Source: a bacterium
GTDB lineage: Bacteria; Zixibacteria; MSB-5A5; GN15; FEB-12
Assembly: GCA_029211095.1 (NCBI GenBank)
Contig: JARGFS010000007.1
Coordinates: 1-41,960 of the forward strand
Direction: 5' to 3'
Length of the DNA: 41,960 bases
Positions 33,205-41,960 of the stretch are shown here, in pieces (the first letter of the stretch is position 1; each line of letters begins with the position of its first letter). Made by a program: the position numbers and the translations under genes. Below the pieces are notes generated by a model. That model ran no database searches, had not been told where the DNA came from, and was given only the letters and a program-made list of their open reading frames with translations.

Positions 33205-33228
33205 GGAATGACAACCTGTCATTCTCAA
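33205..33228 (-). promoter_or_regulatory. Hairpin between the glutaredoxin-like gene and nuoN
   Basis: GAATGACA (33206-33213) and TGTCATTC (33217-33224) form a perfect eight-base stem with a three-base loop; with one bulged base the stem extends further. It has no T-run on the minus strand, so it is more likely a processing or stability element than a terminator. Confidence 0.6.
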
Positions 33229-33237
33229 TTAGAATCC

Positions 33238-33453
33238 TCAACCACCACCAAAACCGAGTTTAACTTCGCCATTCTCAACAATAACCGGAACAATTCTCTG
33301 GCCGTCACTGACCTTTAATAGTTCTTCCTGGGCGCCATCCACCTTGTGAATGTTGACTTCCTTAAAATCAACTCCTTCATCGGTGTAGTGTTTTTTTGCG
33401 GCGGCACAGTATGGACAGCCATCTTTGGTGTAAATAGTTACTTGTGGCATCAT
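33238..33453 (-). CDS. Glutaredoxin-like protein (YruB/Uxx-star type)
   Basis: A 71-residue thioredoxin-fold protein. The redox motif is CPYC in YTKDGCPYCAAAKKHY, the cis-proline is in IVPVIVENGE, and the end is GFGGG. The small size and GFGGG tail resemble the YruB/Uxx-star glutaredoxin-like family. It could reduce disulfides or glutathione-type adducts, but the electron donor is unknown. The ATG overlaps the nuoM stop by four bases, so it is translated as part of the complex I transcript; a second ATG at 33450 has better Shine-Dalgarno spacing. No glutaredoxin is a standard complex I subunit. Confidence 0.88.
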   Translation of the reverse strand: MMPQVTIYTKDGCPYCAAAKKHYTDEGVDFKEVNIHKVDGAQEELLKVSDGQRIVPVIVENGEVKLGFGGG

Positions 33454-35033
33454 TTCCCTTCCGACTCAACATTTACAATTAGTTCATGTTCGGCGGCCCG
33501 GTCTGCCAGAACTGGTTCTATCGAAAAATCTTCATCAAATTTCACCGTTCCTGATCTGCCCATCTGGTTGATGACTTGTTTTACCGCCGGTTCAATTCGG
33601 TCAAGCAGCGGCTTGGGGTAGATACCAATCCAGAAAACCAGCAGCAGCAGTGGCAGTACCACAATTTTCTCTCTGATACTCAGGTCGAGTAGTCCTTCGT
33701 TCTCCTTGTTGGTCACTTTGCCGTAGAATATTCGCTGGTACATCCAAAGCATATAACAGGCGGAAAGAATTACACCGCTGGCCGCAATCACCGCGTACCA
33801 GACGTTGGCCTTGAACGTTCCCAACAGAATCAGGAACTCACCTACAAATCCATTGGTGAGCGGCAGTCCGATTGATGAGAGGGTAACGATCAGAAAGACT
33901 ACCGAGAAAACCGGCATAACTTTGGCCAATCCGCCAAACTGCTCGATCAAACGAGTATGTCTTCGTTCATAAATCATTCCCACGATCAGGAACAGGGCGC
34001 CGGTTGAGACACCATGATTGATCATCTGGAGCACGGCCCCTTCCATCCCTTGAAGGTTCAGGGCGAACAGGCCGAGCATAACAAAGCCCATATGCGAGAC
34101 CGAAGAGAACGCGACCAGTGACTTGACATCTTTCTGGACCATCGCCACCAGAGCCCCATAGACAATGGCAATGAGCGAGAGCACAGAGATATAGGGGACG
34201 AACGTCACGGTAGCTTCGGGGAACATCGGCATGCAGATTCGGATGAAACCATAGGTTCCCATTTTCAGCAGAACGCCAGCCAGGATCACCGAACCAGCCG
34301 TAGGAGCCTCAACGTGAGCATCGGGCAACCAGGTATGGAACGGCCACAAGGGAACTTTGATCGCAAAGGCCAGAGCAAAAGCACCAAACAGCCAGAGCTG
34401 CGCCTGATGCCCCAGCGGCATCTGGGCCAGTCTGATCATATCAAAGGTATATTCCCCGGCGAAACTATGGTACTCAAAGAGTATGTACAGAATGGCCACC
34501 AGCATCAAAAGCGATCCAAACATGGTGAACAGCACAAACTTGATGGCCGCGTAGATTCTCCGCACTCCGCCCCAGAGACCGATTATGAAATACATCGGAA
34601 TCAGCATTACTTCCCAGAAAACATAGAACATAAACAGGTCAAGGGAACAGAAAACGCCCAGCATTCCGGTGGCCAAAAGGAGCATGGAAATATAGTAACC
34701 TTTGACTCCCTCGGTGATCGAATTGAATGACGCCAGGATGGCCAGCAGATTCAGGACCGTTGTCAGGACAATCAGAAGCAACGAAATGCCATCGATACCA
34801 AGATGATAGCTGATCCCCAGCGAGGCTATCCAGGGGATGTTGACTTCAAATTGCATGCCATTGGCCAGCGGCTCAAACATGGCATAGAGCCAGAATGAGA
34901 GCAGCAAGGTGATGAACGAAATAATGAGGCTGATTGACTTAATAGAGTCATGACGCTCTTTTGGAACCAACAGCAGAAGAGCCGCTCCCAGAAGCGGGAA
35001 GAATGTCACCAATGTCAGAATCTGAGACTCCAT
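33450..35033 (-). CDS. nuoM: NADH-quinone oxidoreductase subunit M
   Basis: A 527-residue antiporter-like complex I subunit. Typical stretches are YHLGIDGISLLLIVLTTVLN, the conserved glutamate in FYVFWEVMLIPMYFIIG, the lysine in AIKVPLWPFHTWLPDAHVEAP, and VAFSSVSHMGFVMLGLFAL. It lies two bases after nuoL and overlaps the glutaredoxin-like gene by four bases. The polar C-terminal tail of about 40 residues (SIEPVLADRAAEHELIVNVE) is longer than in many NuoM proteins. Confidence 0.96.
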   Translation of the reverse strand: MESQILTLVTFFPLLGAALLLLVPKERHDSIKSISLIISFITLLLSFWLYAMFEPLANGMQFEVNIPWIASLGISYHLGIDGISLLLIVLTTVLNLLAILASFNSITEGVKGYYISMLLLATGMLGVFCSLDLFMFYVFWEVMLIPMYFIIGLWGGVRRIYAAIKFVLFTMFGSLLMLVAILYILFEYHSFAGEYTFDMIRLAQMPLGHQAQLWLFGAFALAFAIKVPLWPFHTWLPDAHVEAPTAGSVILAGVLLKMGTYGFIRICMPMFPEATVTFVPYISVLSLIAIVYGALVAMVQKDVKSLVAFSSVSHMGFVMLGLFALNLQGMEGAVLQMINHGVSTGALFLIVGMIYERRHTRLIEQFGGLAKVMPVFSVVFLIVTLSSIGLPLTNGFVGEFLILLGTFKANVWYAVIAASGVILSACYMLWMYQRIFYGKVTNKENEGLLDLSIREKIVVLPLLLLVFWIGIYPKPLLDRIEPAVKQVINQMGRSGTVKFDEDFSIEPVLADRAAEHELIVNVESEGK

Positions 35034-35035
35034 TC

Positions 35036-36973
35036 TTATCCTCTCATGAACACCGCAATCAGCACTACAACGCCAACTGCAAACAGGGTAGCATAGGTTC
35101 TAACCCGGCCGGATTGACCGCGACGAACGAACTCGGACAGATCACTATAGATAACGGCCAGGCCGTTAATCAGGCCATCGATCAGAACAACATCGACCAC
35201 TTTCCACAAAAAGAGTGAAAAGTAAACAGTCGGTCGCACAATCACGGCACCGTAAATTTCATCAACGTAATATTTGTTCAGAAGCAGATTATGCAGACCG
35301 GACAGCCTGGTCTGCCAGGCCGTGGCCAGTTCCGGCTTCCGGTTGTAGAACATGCGGGCTATAAAGATCGCAATCAGGACCAGGCCGACCGAAGCAATCA
35401 TCAGCCCCCACTCCAATCCGGCGTTCCCGCCAGCCGACATCAGGGCGTGGGTGTCAATCATTCCCTTCCCCTGAGCCATTACCGGCTCCAGCCAATGCTC
35501 AAAGTGATTGGTAGCGCCAAGGATATGCGGCATCCCAATCCAACCTCCAACAATCGAGAGCAGGGCCAAAACCATCAGCGGAACGGTCATCGATTTGGGT
35601 GACTCATGCAGATGGGACTTGGTCTGGTCATCCATCCGCTCCCGGCCGTGGAAAGTCAGGTAAACCAGGCGGAACATATAGAACGCTGTCAGCCCGGCGG
35701 TGGCAAAGCCGATCACCCAGAAAACCGGATGGCCGAAACCGGAAGAGTAAGATTTCCAAAGAATCTCATCTTTTGAGAAGAACCCGCTCAGTCCGGGGAT
35801 ACCGGCGATTGCCAGGGTTCCGATCAGGAAAGTCCAATAGGTTACCGGGATATATTTTTTCAATCCGCCCATCTTGCGCATATCCTGCTCGTCGGACATA
35901 GCATGAATAACAGAGCCTGATCCCAGGAAGAGCAGGGCTTTGAAAAAGGCGTGAGTCATCAAGTGGAAAATACCGGCTGTAAATGCGGCCACACCGCAGG
36001 CAAGGAACATATAGCCCAACTGGCTTACGGTTGAATAAGCCAGCACTCTCTTAATATCATTCTGGGCCAGCCCGATAGTAGCAGCGAAGAGCGCGGTCAT
36101 AGCACCGATCACGGCGACAACAAAAAGTGCGTCCGGTGACATCATATAGAGAACATTGGACCGCGCAATCATGTAGACGCCAGCGGTTACCATAGTGGCA
36201 GCGTGGATCAGGGCAGATACCGGTGTCGGGCCTTCCATAGCATCGGGGAGCCAGACAAAGAGCGGAATCTGAGCCGATTTACCAGTAGCTCCGACAAAGA
36301 GCAAGAGACAGGTTAATGTAATGAGCCCTCCCCCGGCTATGAATACCGAAGGGGCTATGGCGTTGATATCGACAAAATTCAGACTACCCACCTGCCAGAA
36401 GATCAGGAACATGCCGAGCAGAAAGCCGAAATCACCAATTCTGTTGACGATGAACGCCTTCTTGCCAGCATCGGCCGCGGACTTCTTGTGGTACCAGAAG
36501 CCGATCAGCAGGTAAGAGCAGAGTCCTACCCCTTCCCATCCAACAAACATGAGGAGGAAGTTGTCAGCCAGCACCAGGGTGAGCATGGAAAATGTGAATA
36601 GATTCAGGTAAGTGAAAAACCGACCGTAGCCCGGGTCTTTATGCATATAGCCGACTGAATAAACATGAATCAGGAAGCCGACTCCGCTGACAACCAGAAT
36701 CATTACGGCAGACAGAGGATCAAGCAGCAGCCCCATGCTGACATGGAAATTACCCGAAGCTATCCAGGTGAAGAGAACCTGCTCAATCATGCGGGCATCG
36801 GCCGGGAGTGCCTTTAGCTCAAAAAAGAGCGTCAATGACAGAGCCAGCGACAACGCCACCGAACCACAACCAACCAGCGTAACGACCGGTTTGGGAAGCC
36901 GTCCGAGTAGAAGGCCATTGATGATAAAACCGGCCAGCGGCAATATTGGTATCAGATAGAGGTATTCTGCCAT
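35036..36973 (-). CDS. nuoL: NADH-quinone oxidoreductase subunit L
   Basis: A 645-residue largest antiporter-like subunit, including the long lateral helix expected at the C-terminal side. Typical phrases are FVGWEGVGLCSYLLIGFWY, the ATGKSAQIPLFVWLPDAMEGP segment with its conserved lysine, and LAYSTVSQLGYMFLACG. The length is close to the common 610-660. It lies 14 bases after nuoK and two before nuoM. With M and N it forms the proton-pumping membrane arm. Confidence 0.96.
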   Translation of the reverse strand: MAEYLYLIPILPLAGFIINGLLLGRLPKPVVTLVGCGSVALSLALSLTLFFELKALPADARMIEQVLFTWIASGNFHVSMGLLLDPLSAVMILVVSGVGFLIHVYSVGYMHKDPGYGRFFTYLNLFTFSMLTLVLADNFLLMFVGWEGVGLCSYLLIGFWYHKKSAADAGKKAFIVNRIGDFGFLLGMFLIFWQVGSLNFVDINAIAPSVFIAGGGLITLTCLLLFVGATGKSAQIPLFVWLPDAMEGPTPVSALIHAATMVTAGVYMIARSNVLYMMSPDALFVVAVIGAMTALFAATIGLAQNDIKRVLAYSTVSQLGYMFLACGVAAFTAGIFHLMTHAFFKALLFLGSGSVIHAMSDEQDMRKMGGLKKYIPVTYWTFLIGTLAIAGIPGLSGFFSKDEILWKSYSSGFGHPVFWVIGFATAGLTAFYMFRLVYLTFHGRERMDDQTKSHLHESPKSMTVPLMVLALLSIVGGWIGMPHILGATNHFEHWLEPVMAQGKGMIDTHALMSAGGNAGLEWGLMIASVGLVLIAIFIARMFYNRKPELATAWQTRLSGLHNLLLNKYYVDEIYGAVIVRPTVYFSLFLWKVVDVVLIDGLINGLAVIYSDLSEFVRRGQSGRVRTYATLFAVGVVVLIAVFMRG

Positions 36974-36987
36974 TTCAGATCACCAGC

Positions 36988-37299
36988 CTACCATTTGAGC
37001 AAGTTAAAGCGGTCAATGTTTATCGTTTCTCTATTTCTATAAAGCGTAATCACCATAGCAAGGCCAACAGCGGCCTCGGCAGCCGCAATCGTCAGGACCA
37101 GAAAGACAAAAGCGTGGCCATCCATGATATTCTGACTGCGCGAAAACGTAATCAGGCAGAGGTTGGCCGCGTTAAGCATGAGCTCAACTGACATCAACAG
37201 CACAATCATATTTCTGGAGACCAGTACCCCGACCGTCCCAATGGCAAAAAGGGCGACTCCCACTATCAGGTATGCTGAAATAGGTACCATACTATTCAT
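36988..37299 (-). CDS. nuoK: NADH-quinone oxidoreductase subunit K
   Basis: A 103-residue subunit with three helices. The conserved buried glutamates are in LMSVELMLNAANL and TIAAAEAAVGLA. The ATG at 37299 overlaps nuoJ by eight bases; an ATG three codons in (37290) is also possible and is preceded by AAGGG at about ten bases. The ending RFNLLKW is typical. Confidence 0.94.
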   Translation of the reverse strand: MNSMVPISAYLIVGVALFAIGTVGVLVSRNMIVLLMSVELMLNAANLCLITFSRSQNIMDGHAFVFLVLTIAAAEAAVGLAMVITLYRNRETINIDRFNLLKW

Positions 37300-37888
37300 G
37301 CCCTTCGTTCAGGTTTTGTGAGATTGGCTCGGCGGGCGTGTCCGGCTTCATGGGGAGTTCATCGGCCGTAGCGCGGCGCGCGATAATCACGGCTCCGACA
37401 ATCGCCGAAAGCAACAGGATGGAAGTCAGTTCAAACGGATACAGGTACCTGGTAAACAGAAGCGTGGCCACGGATTCAACCGACCCAAAGAGACCATCAG
37501 TACTAGTCTCAATTCCGGCGGTCGTGGTACTTCCCGCTCCCACGCTGACTCGAATTACAAATGCGAGTTCCAAGAAAAAGAGGATGGAAATAAAGTATTT
37601 TACGAAACGGTGAATAGGCGGCGAATTCTCCCCGAGATCTTCAGAACTCCTCAGATTGAGCATCATAATGACAAAGAGGAACAGAACCAGGATCGCCCCG
37701 GAGTAGACTATTATCAGAACAGCGCCAACAAAGGCGGCACCCAGTTGTACATATAGGACAGCCTGAGCAACCAGCGACAGAATGAGATAGAGTACCGAAG
37801 CTACCGGATTGCGCTGGAAAATCATCATCGCGGCGCCAAAAACAGCGATCACGGATGAAACAACAAATATGGCCAGGTCAAGACTCAT
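37292..37888 (-). CDS. nuoJ: NADH-quinone oxidoreductase subunit J
   Basis: A 198-residue subunit with five predicted helices. The segment VYSGAILVLFLFVIMMLNLR, within the helix carrying the pi-bulge of NuoJ/ND6, is clearly present. It overlaps nuoI by four bases and nuoK by eight. The polar tail (about 25 residues after the last helix) is slightly longer than in E. coli. Confidence 0.94.
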   Translation of the reverse strand: MSLDLAIFVVSSVIAVFGAAMMIFQRNPVASVLYLILSLVAQAVLYVQLGAAFVGAVLIIVYSGAILVLFLFVIMMLNLRSSEDLGENSPPIHRFVKYFISILFFLELAFVIRVSVGAGSTTTAGIETSTDGLFGSVESVATLLFTRYLYPFELTSILLLSAIVGAVIIARRATADELPMKPDTPAEPISQNLNEGHE

Positions 37889-38391
37889 GATACCTTATCC
37901 GTGACTCCATAAACTTTGCGAACTCTTCGGTAAAGACGCTTCAATGGATTTTCTTTCCGAGGATGCTTCACCAGCATCTCTTCCTTCTTGAAAATGAAAG
38001 CATTCCGGCTAACGTCTGAGAATTCATAATCCTGTCCCAGAAAGATAGCCTCTTCGGGGCAGGCTTCTTCACAGAAACCACAGAAGATGCATCGGATCAG
38101 ATTGATCTCGTAAATCTTTGCTCTTCTCTCTCCTTTTTCGTTTTCTTCCGGCTCCATGTAGATGGCATCCGCAGGACAGGCGGCCGCACACAGGCCACAG
38201 CAAACGCAGCGTTCGGTTCCGTCATCATATCTTTCCAGATAGTGCTTGCCGCGATAGCGGGGTGCCATTGGCTTTTTCTTGTTGGGATAATCCAGTGTCA
38301 CCGGTTTCTTGAAGAAATGTTTGAGCGTTACCACAAACCCGAGTGGCATTTTCAGGAAGACATTTCCAACAGCTTTTAGTACTTCATTCAT
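37885..38391 (-). CDS. nuoI: NADH-quinone oxidoreductase subunit I
   Basis: A 168-residue ferredoxin-type subunit. Two [4Fe-4S] motifs are complete: CVCCGLCAAACP and CIFCGFCEEACP, the clusters N6a and N6b that pass electrons towards N2. The amphipathic N-terminus is as expected for membrane-surface contact. It lies 16 bases after nuoH and overlaps nuoJ by four bases. Confidence 0.96.
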   Translation of the reverse strand: MNEVLKAVGNVFLKMPLGFVVTLKHFFKKPVTLDYPNKKKPMAPRYRGKHYLERYDDGTERCVCCGLCAAACPADAIYMEPEENEKGERRAKIYEINLIRCIFCGFCEEACPEEAIFLGQDYEFSDVSRNAFIFKKEEMLVKHPRKENPLKRLYRRVRKVYGVTDKVS

Positions 38392-38407
38392 TTAACTTCA
38401 CCAAACA

Positions 38408-39418
38408 CTAATCTATCATCACAATTGCGGCCGTTATCATTGTATTAAGCAGGGCGACCGGAAAAAGAACTTTCCATCCAAAATTCATAAGCTGGTCATA
38501 TCGCATTCTGGGGAAGGTTGCTCTTAGCCAGATATAGAAAAACATAAACAGGAATACTTTTATGAGAAACCAGAGAACCGATGGCAACAGCGGTCCCTGC
38601 CAGCCGCCAAAGAAGAGGGTGGCACCAACCGCAGAGACGGCCAGCATGTTGGCGTATTCACCGATAAAAAACATCGAAAAACGCATTGAGGAATACTCGG
38701 TGTGGTAACCGGCAACCAATTCAGACTCAGCTTCGGCCAGATCAAACGGGGCTCGATTTGTTTCGGCTATCGCACAGGTCAAAAACAGGAGGAAACCGAG
38801 CGGCTGTTTGAATACGAACCAGTTTTGGAAGAACCAGATGCTGTCCGAACCCTGCATGGCTACCAGCTCTTTCATGGAGAGAGTGTTGGCCAGCAGGATG
38901 ACTCCGATAATTGACAGGCCATAGCCGATCTCGTAGGAGATCATCTGAGCCGAAGCGCGCAAGCTTCCCATAATGGAATATTTGGAGCCGGAAGACCAGC
39001 CGGCCAGAACAATGCCATAAATCCCCAACGAACTGACCGCAAAAACAAAGAGAACTCCTACATTCAGATCAGAAATAACCCCGGTGACGGCGTATCCGAA
39101 TAATTCAAAATCAGCGGCGAACGGAACCACCGCAAAAGTCAGCAGGGCCGGAACAAAGGAGATGATGGGAGCCAGTGCAAAGGTGACTTTCTCAACGGAG
39201 TTCGGCACCAGGTCCTCTTTGAAAATCAGCTTGAAGCCATCGGCCAGCGGCTGCAGAAGTCCAAACGGACCGGCCATAGTTGGTCCCATGCGATGCTGCA
39301 TATAGGCGACCACTTTCCGCTCCAACCAGGTTGAATAGGCACAACAGGTCAGGACAGCCACTACGACCACAACTACCTTCATTGATGAGATAATCATCAT
39401 CTCAAGCATATCAGCCAT
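38408..39418 (-). CDS. nuoH: NADH-quinone oxidoreductase subunit H
   Basis: A 336-residue membrane subunit at the quinone chamber, with about eight helices. Conserved stretches are ERKVVAYMQHRMGPTMAGPF near the start, the acidic loop ETNRAPFDLAEAESELVAGY and the closing FPRMRYDQLMNFGWK. It overlaps nuoG by eight bases, so translation is coupled. Confidence 0.97.
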   Translation of the reverse strand: MADMLEMMIISSMKVVVVVVAVLTCCAYSTWLERKVVAYMQHRMGPTMAGPFGLLQPLADGFKLIFKEDLVPNSVEKVTFALAPIISFVPALLTFAVVPFAADFELFGYAVTGVISDLNVGVLFVFAVSSLGIYGIVLAGWSSGSKYSIMGSLRASAQMISYEIGYGLSIIGVILLANTLSMKELVAMQGSDSIWFFQNWFVFKQPLGFLLFLTCAIAETNRAPFDLAEAESELVAGYHTEYSSMRFSMFFIGEYANMLAVSAVGATLFFGGWQGPLLPSVLWFLIKVFLFMFFYIWLRATFPRMRYDQLMNFGWKVLFPVALLNTMITAAIVMID

Positions 39419-41930
39419 CCACCTTTGACAGCTTGACCATATCCACTCTCTTCTTGCGCATCATCAGCCCGTTGGTCGGTGTTGACGAGAAATTGCGGGG
39501 CAACAGCACGACCTCTGTGTTGAGAATCTCAGAAATTTTCACCGGTACAATTATCTTACCCACCGGAGACTCAACCCGCACCGACTCGCCCGGCTTGAGA
39601 TTCATCTTAGCGGCCAGCGCTGCAGAAATTTCGGCGTAAGCTTCGCCGGAGAATTCCGTCAGCGAGGGGGACTTTTCGGTGAGGTGCCCGCTGTGGTGCG
39701 GATCGTCGCACAGGTAAAGCGGCAGGTCAAAATTTTCCTCGACCTTATCCTCGGTAGCTTTTATGGAACAGAATTCAGTCGGCAGAGCGGGGAATTCGGT
39801 CAGGCTCAGCAGCTGGGAAATCTCGGACTCAATGGTCTCTCTATCAAACAATTTGGCGGCATCAAATCTTGAGGCCAAGTCAGCTATTATATCAAAGCCG
39901 GTTCGCGATGCTCCAATCGGTTTGATAGCCGCTCTTGCGGTCTGATTCCGTCCTTCAAGATTGACATAGCCACCATCGTACTCAGCCCAACTGCAGAGCG
40001 GAAGCACCACATCGGCCATTTGAGTCGTCTCGGTTTCAAACAGATCACAGGCCACCAGGAAATCAGCTCTATCCAGACCTTCGCGGGCAAACTGCAAATC
40101 CGGATAGATCATCATCGGGTTAGCGCCCATAACAAACAGCCCGTCAATCTCTTCCTTTTTCAGCAGGGCCAGCATGGCATCCGTATTGTGAGCTTCTCCG
40201 GCAGGCATTTCCGACCAGAGGGAACCAAGCTTCTCAGCCAGTGCTTTGGGGGGAGTGGGCATGACACCCAGCTTTTGGGCTCCTTTGGAGTTGGCATACC
40301 GGGCCAGAATTGCAACTTGTCCTTTGTTTTGAAGTCCAAACAGTTTGTTGAGATTGCAAATTGCCGCGGCTATTGTTTCCCGCTCCCGTGATCGAGTAAC
40401 AATTTCGCCTGCCACAAAACTAATTTTCTTTCCGGAAGCTAACGCCTGTGCTAACTGCCTGACACTCTCAACCGGGATCCCGGCATCCGCACATAGTTCG
40501 GGAAGGCCAGCATTGCCCAGTTCGTTTTTGAATTTGGCTGCGGCCTGCTCATCCACGAGGCGTTCTTCTATAGCGGCCTGACAAACGGCCTGCAGGGCAA
40601 TCTCTTCTTTGCCCGCTTTGTAGATTAGCTCAAGTTCGGCAATGTCAGCAGATTTGACCGCGAACGGATTGAGCGAAAAAATGCGAGAGCCGTTGAAATT
40701 ATAAGCTTTTCGCATTCTAAGATATTCGTTGTGGTGCTCTCTAATAAGATCACTTCCAAAAACTACGATGACATCGGAGTCGTCTATCTCTTTGATACTA
40801 AAGGGCTGCATAGCCAATCGAGCACAGAGGGCATCGGCGCTGGATGGCAGCATGCGGCAGTCAGAGCGGTAGTCGACATTATTGGACTGCAGCACCTTCC
40901 GGAAGAATTTTGAGAAACTATAGAGCGAGCGATTGTCAAGCGAAGGAGCCGCCAGACCTCCGATACAGACGGAGCCTTTGGAATCTTTTATTTCGGTCAG
41001 ACGGTTGGCGATCGTATCCAACGCCTCTTCCCAACTCACTTCAACCTGGGTCCCGCTCTTTTTTACGAGTGGCTTTTTCAGCCGGTCGGGTGAGTTGACA
41101 ATCTGGTATCCATAGCGGACGATATCAGGCAGCCAGCCATCATCCACATCATCGTTTGGTCGGGAGGTCGTCCGATAAATCTTGTTTTTCTGGCGCTCTT
41201 TAAAGAAGGTGATGTTGCATCCCGAACTCAGGAAATTGTCTACCGAAGGAACTGTTTCGGTCAGCCAGACACGAATCTTGTAACGCCAGTCACTGTTGGT
41301 CAGGGCACCGACCGGGCAGATTTCAACCAGGTTTCCCGAAAACGGATTGTCTACCTGCTCACCGGGGGCGGAGTCTATTTGTGCAATATTGCCCCGTTCA
41401 TAGACGCCAAGGTCGTATTCGCCAAACGCCTCTTTATTGGAACGAACACACTTGTAACAAAGAATGCAGCGGTTCCGATTCAGGACAATTTCCGGACCAA
41501 TCTTTTTGTCATCAAAGGTGGTGGTCATTTCATCTTCGCGGAAACGGGCTTTTCGGAAATCGTTTCGGCTATCATCGGTGCCATGCTCAAAAGTCAGATT
41601 CTGCAGGTCACACTCCCCTCCCTTGTCACAGGTGGGGCAGTCGAGCGGATGGTTGAGCAAGATAAATTCTATGATTGCTTTACGACCCTGCTTGACCTGC
41701 TCGGAATTGGTGTAAACAACCATCCCTTCCATCGCTTCGGTTGCGCAGGAGACCTGGAGCTTGGGCAATTTCTCAATTTCCACGTAACAGATTCGACAGG
41801 CCCCGACCGCTTTGAGCTTGGGATGCCAGCAGAAAGTGGGGATATCAATCCCAACCGAGCGGGCAGCTTCAAGAACTGTCGTCCCTTTGGGCACGGTCAC
41901 CGACTGATCATCTATAGTCAGTGTTACCAT
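39411..41930 (-). CDS. nuoG: NADH-quinone oxidoreductase subunit G
   Basis: An 839-residue peripheral subunit. It has the N1b [2Fe-2S] ligands in FCWHPKLKAVGACRICYVEI, the His-Cys3 N5 site HPLDCPTCDKGGEC, and N4 ligands in CILCYKCVRSN with CPVGAL. The molybdopterin-oxidoreductase-like part follows, with FVMGANPMMIYPD. The stretch about 225-265 has a single cysteine, so the extra N7 cluster of E. coli-type NuoG appears to be missing. The frame stays open for the ten codons to the window edge, but the ATG at 41930 (MVTLTIDDQ) matches the family start. nuoF is expected just outside. Confidence 0.95.
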   Translation of the reverse strand: MVTLTIDDQSVTVPKGTTVLEAARSVGIDIPTFCWHPKLKAVGACRICYVEIEKLPKLQVSCATEAMEGMVVYTNSEQVKQGRKAIIEFILLNHPLDCPTCDKGGECDLQNLTFEHGTDDSRNDFRKARFREDEMTTTFDDKKIGPEIVLNRNRCILCYKCVRSNKEAFGEYDLGVYERGNIAQIDSAPGEQVDNPFSGNLVEICPVGALTNSDWRYKIRVWLTETVPSVDNFLSSGCNITFFKERQKNKIYRTTSRPNDDVDDGWLPDIVRYGYQIVNSPDRLKKPLVKKSGTQVEVSWEEALDTIANRLTEIKDSKGSVCIGGLAAPSLDNRSLYSFSKFFRKVLQSNNVDYRSDCRMLPSSADALCARLAMQPFSIKEIDDSDVIVVFGSDLIREHHNEYLRMRKAYNFNGSRIFSLNPFAVKSADIAELELIYKAGKEEIALQAVCQAAIEERLVDEQAAAKFKNELGNAGLPELCADAGIPVESVRQLAQALASGKKISFVAGEIVTRSRERETIAAAICNLNKLFGLQNKGQVAILARYANSKGAQKLGVMPTPPKALAEKLGSLWSEMPAGEAHNTDAMLALLKKEEIDGLFVMGANPMMIYPDLQFAREGLDRADFLVACDLFETETTQMADVVLPLCSWAEYDGGYVNLEGRNQTARAAIKPIGASRTGFDIIADLASRFDAAKLFDRETIESEISQLLSLTEFPALPTEFCSIKATEDKVEENFDLPLYLCDDPHHSGHLTEKSPSLTEFSGEAYAEISAALAAKMNLKPGESVRVESPVGKIIVPVKISEILNTEVVLLPRNFSSTPTNGLMMRKKRVDMVKLSKVDG

Positions 41931-41960
41931 CGTTACCGGAGTACTTTCTGCTTTTTCTTT

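Noticed and set aside
41931-41960. N-terminal extension of nuoG to the window edge
   Set aside because: The frame stays open, but the family normally starts with the 2Fe-2S domain sequence at MVTLTIDD, and these bases more likely belong to the end of the upstream gene or spacer.

Overview
The window reads as a chromosomal segment of a Gram-negative, diderm, respiring bacterium. The best taxonomic guess is the candidate phylum Zixibacteria or a close relative in the FCB group. The main clue is a pair of secreted proteins ending in dockerin-like duplications of the form D(I)xDLTYxVDYxFGGGxPP, which I associate with that group; no rRNA or marker gene is present to settle it. Outer-membrane beta-barrel, RodA/PBP2/MreCD and complex I genes fit a rod-shaped diderm with a respiratory chain. 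No tRNA, rRNA, CRISPR array, insertion sequence or prophage was seen.

Layout. (1) 1-8936, minus strand: an envelope block. A DPM1-like glycosyltransferase, a second GT2, a TagO/WecA-type polyprenyl-phosphate sugar-1-phosphate transferase, accA, a Trm112-like protein, a PtsN-like EIIA, mreC, mreD, mrdA (PBP2) and the 5' part of rodA follow one another with small gaps or overlaps, downstream of a good sigma70-type promoter at 7846-7874. A third membrane GT2 lies just upstream. (2) 8937-10577: a repeat- and hairpin-rich stretch around one secreted dockerin-like protein. (3) 10578-21480, plus strand: a signalling island. It holds a STAS antagonist, an RsbW-like kinase, a 7TM-GAF-SpoIIE phosphatase, a zinc-ribbon Nudix hydrolase, an NtrY-like sensor kinase and an NtrC-like regulator. 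These are followed by a probable regulated outer-membrane barrel protein with a bactofilin-like segment, a DUF4390-like secreted protein and a GAF-PAS histidine kinase that has lost its phospho-acceptor histidine. (4) 21495-28788: a ClC channel/antiporter, an FAD oxidoreductase, a secreted helical protein, an alpha/beta hydrolase, a GAF-DHp protein without ATPase domain, and purF. (5) 28940-31669: a secreted subtilase with a dockerin-like tail. (6) 31742-41930, minus strand: nuoG-H-I-J-K-L-M-(glutaredoxin)-nuoN of complex I.

How the parts may work together. The envelope block couples polyprenyl-linked glycan synthesis, fatty-acid precursor supply and the elongation machinery for cell-wall growth. 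The signalling island joins two switch types that are usually separate, partner switching and a sigma54 two-component system. It ends in outer-membrane and periplasmic proteins, so an envelope-sensing role is the most economical reading. That is inference from gene order, motifs and a sigma54-like promoter with an upstream dyad, not a demonstrated function.
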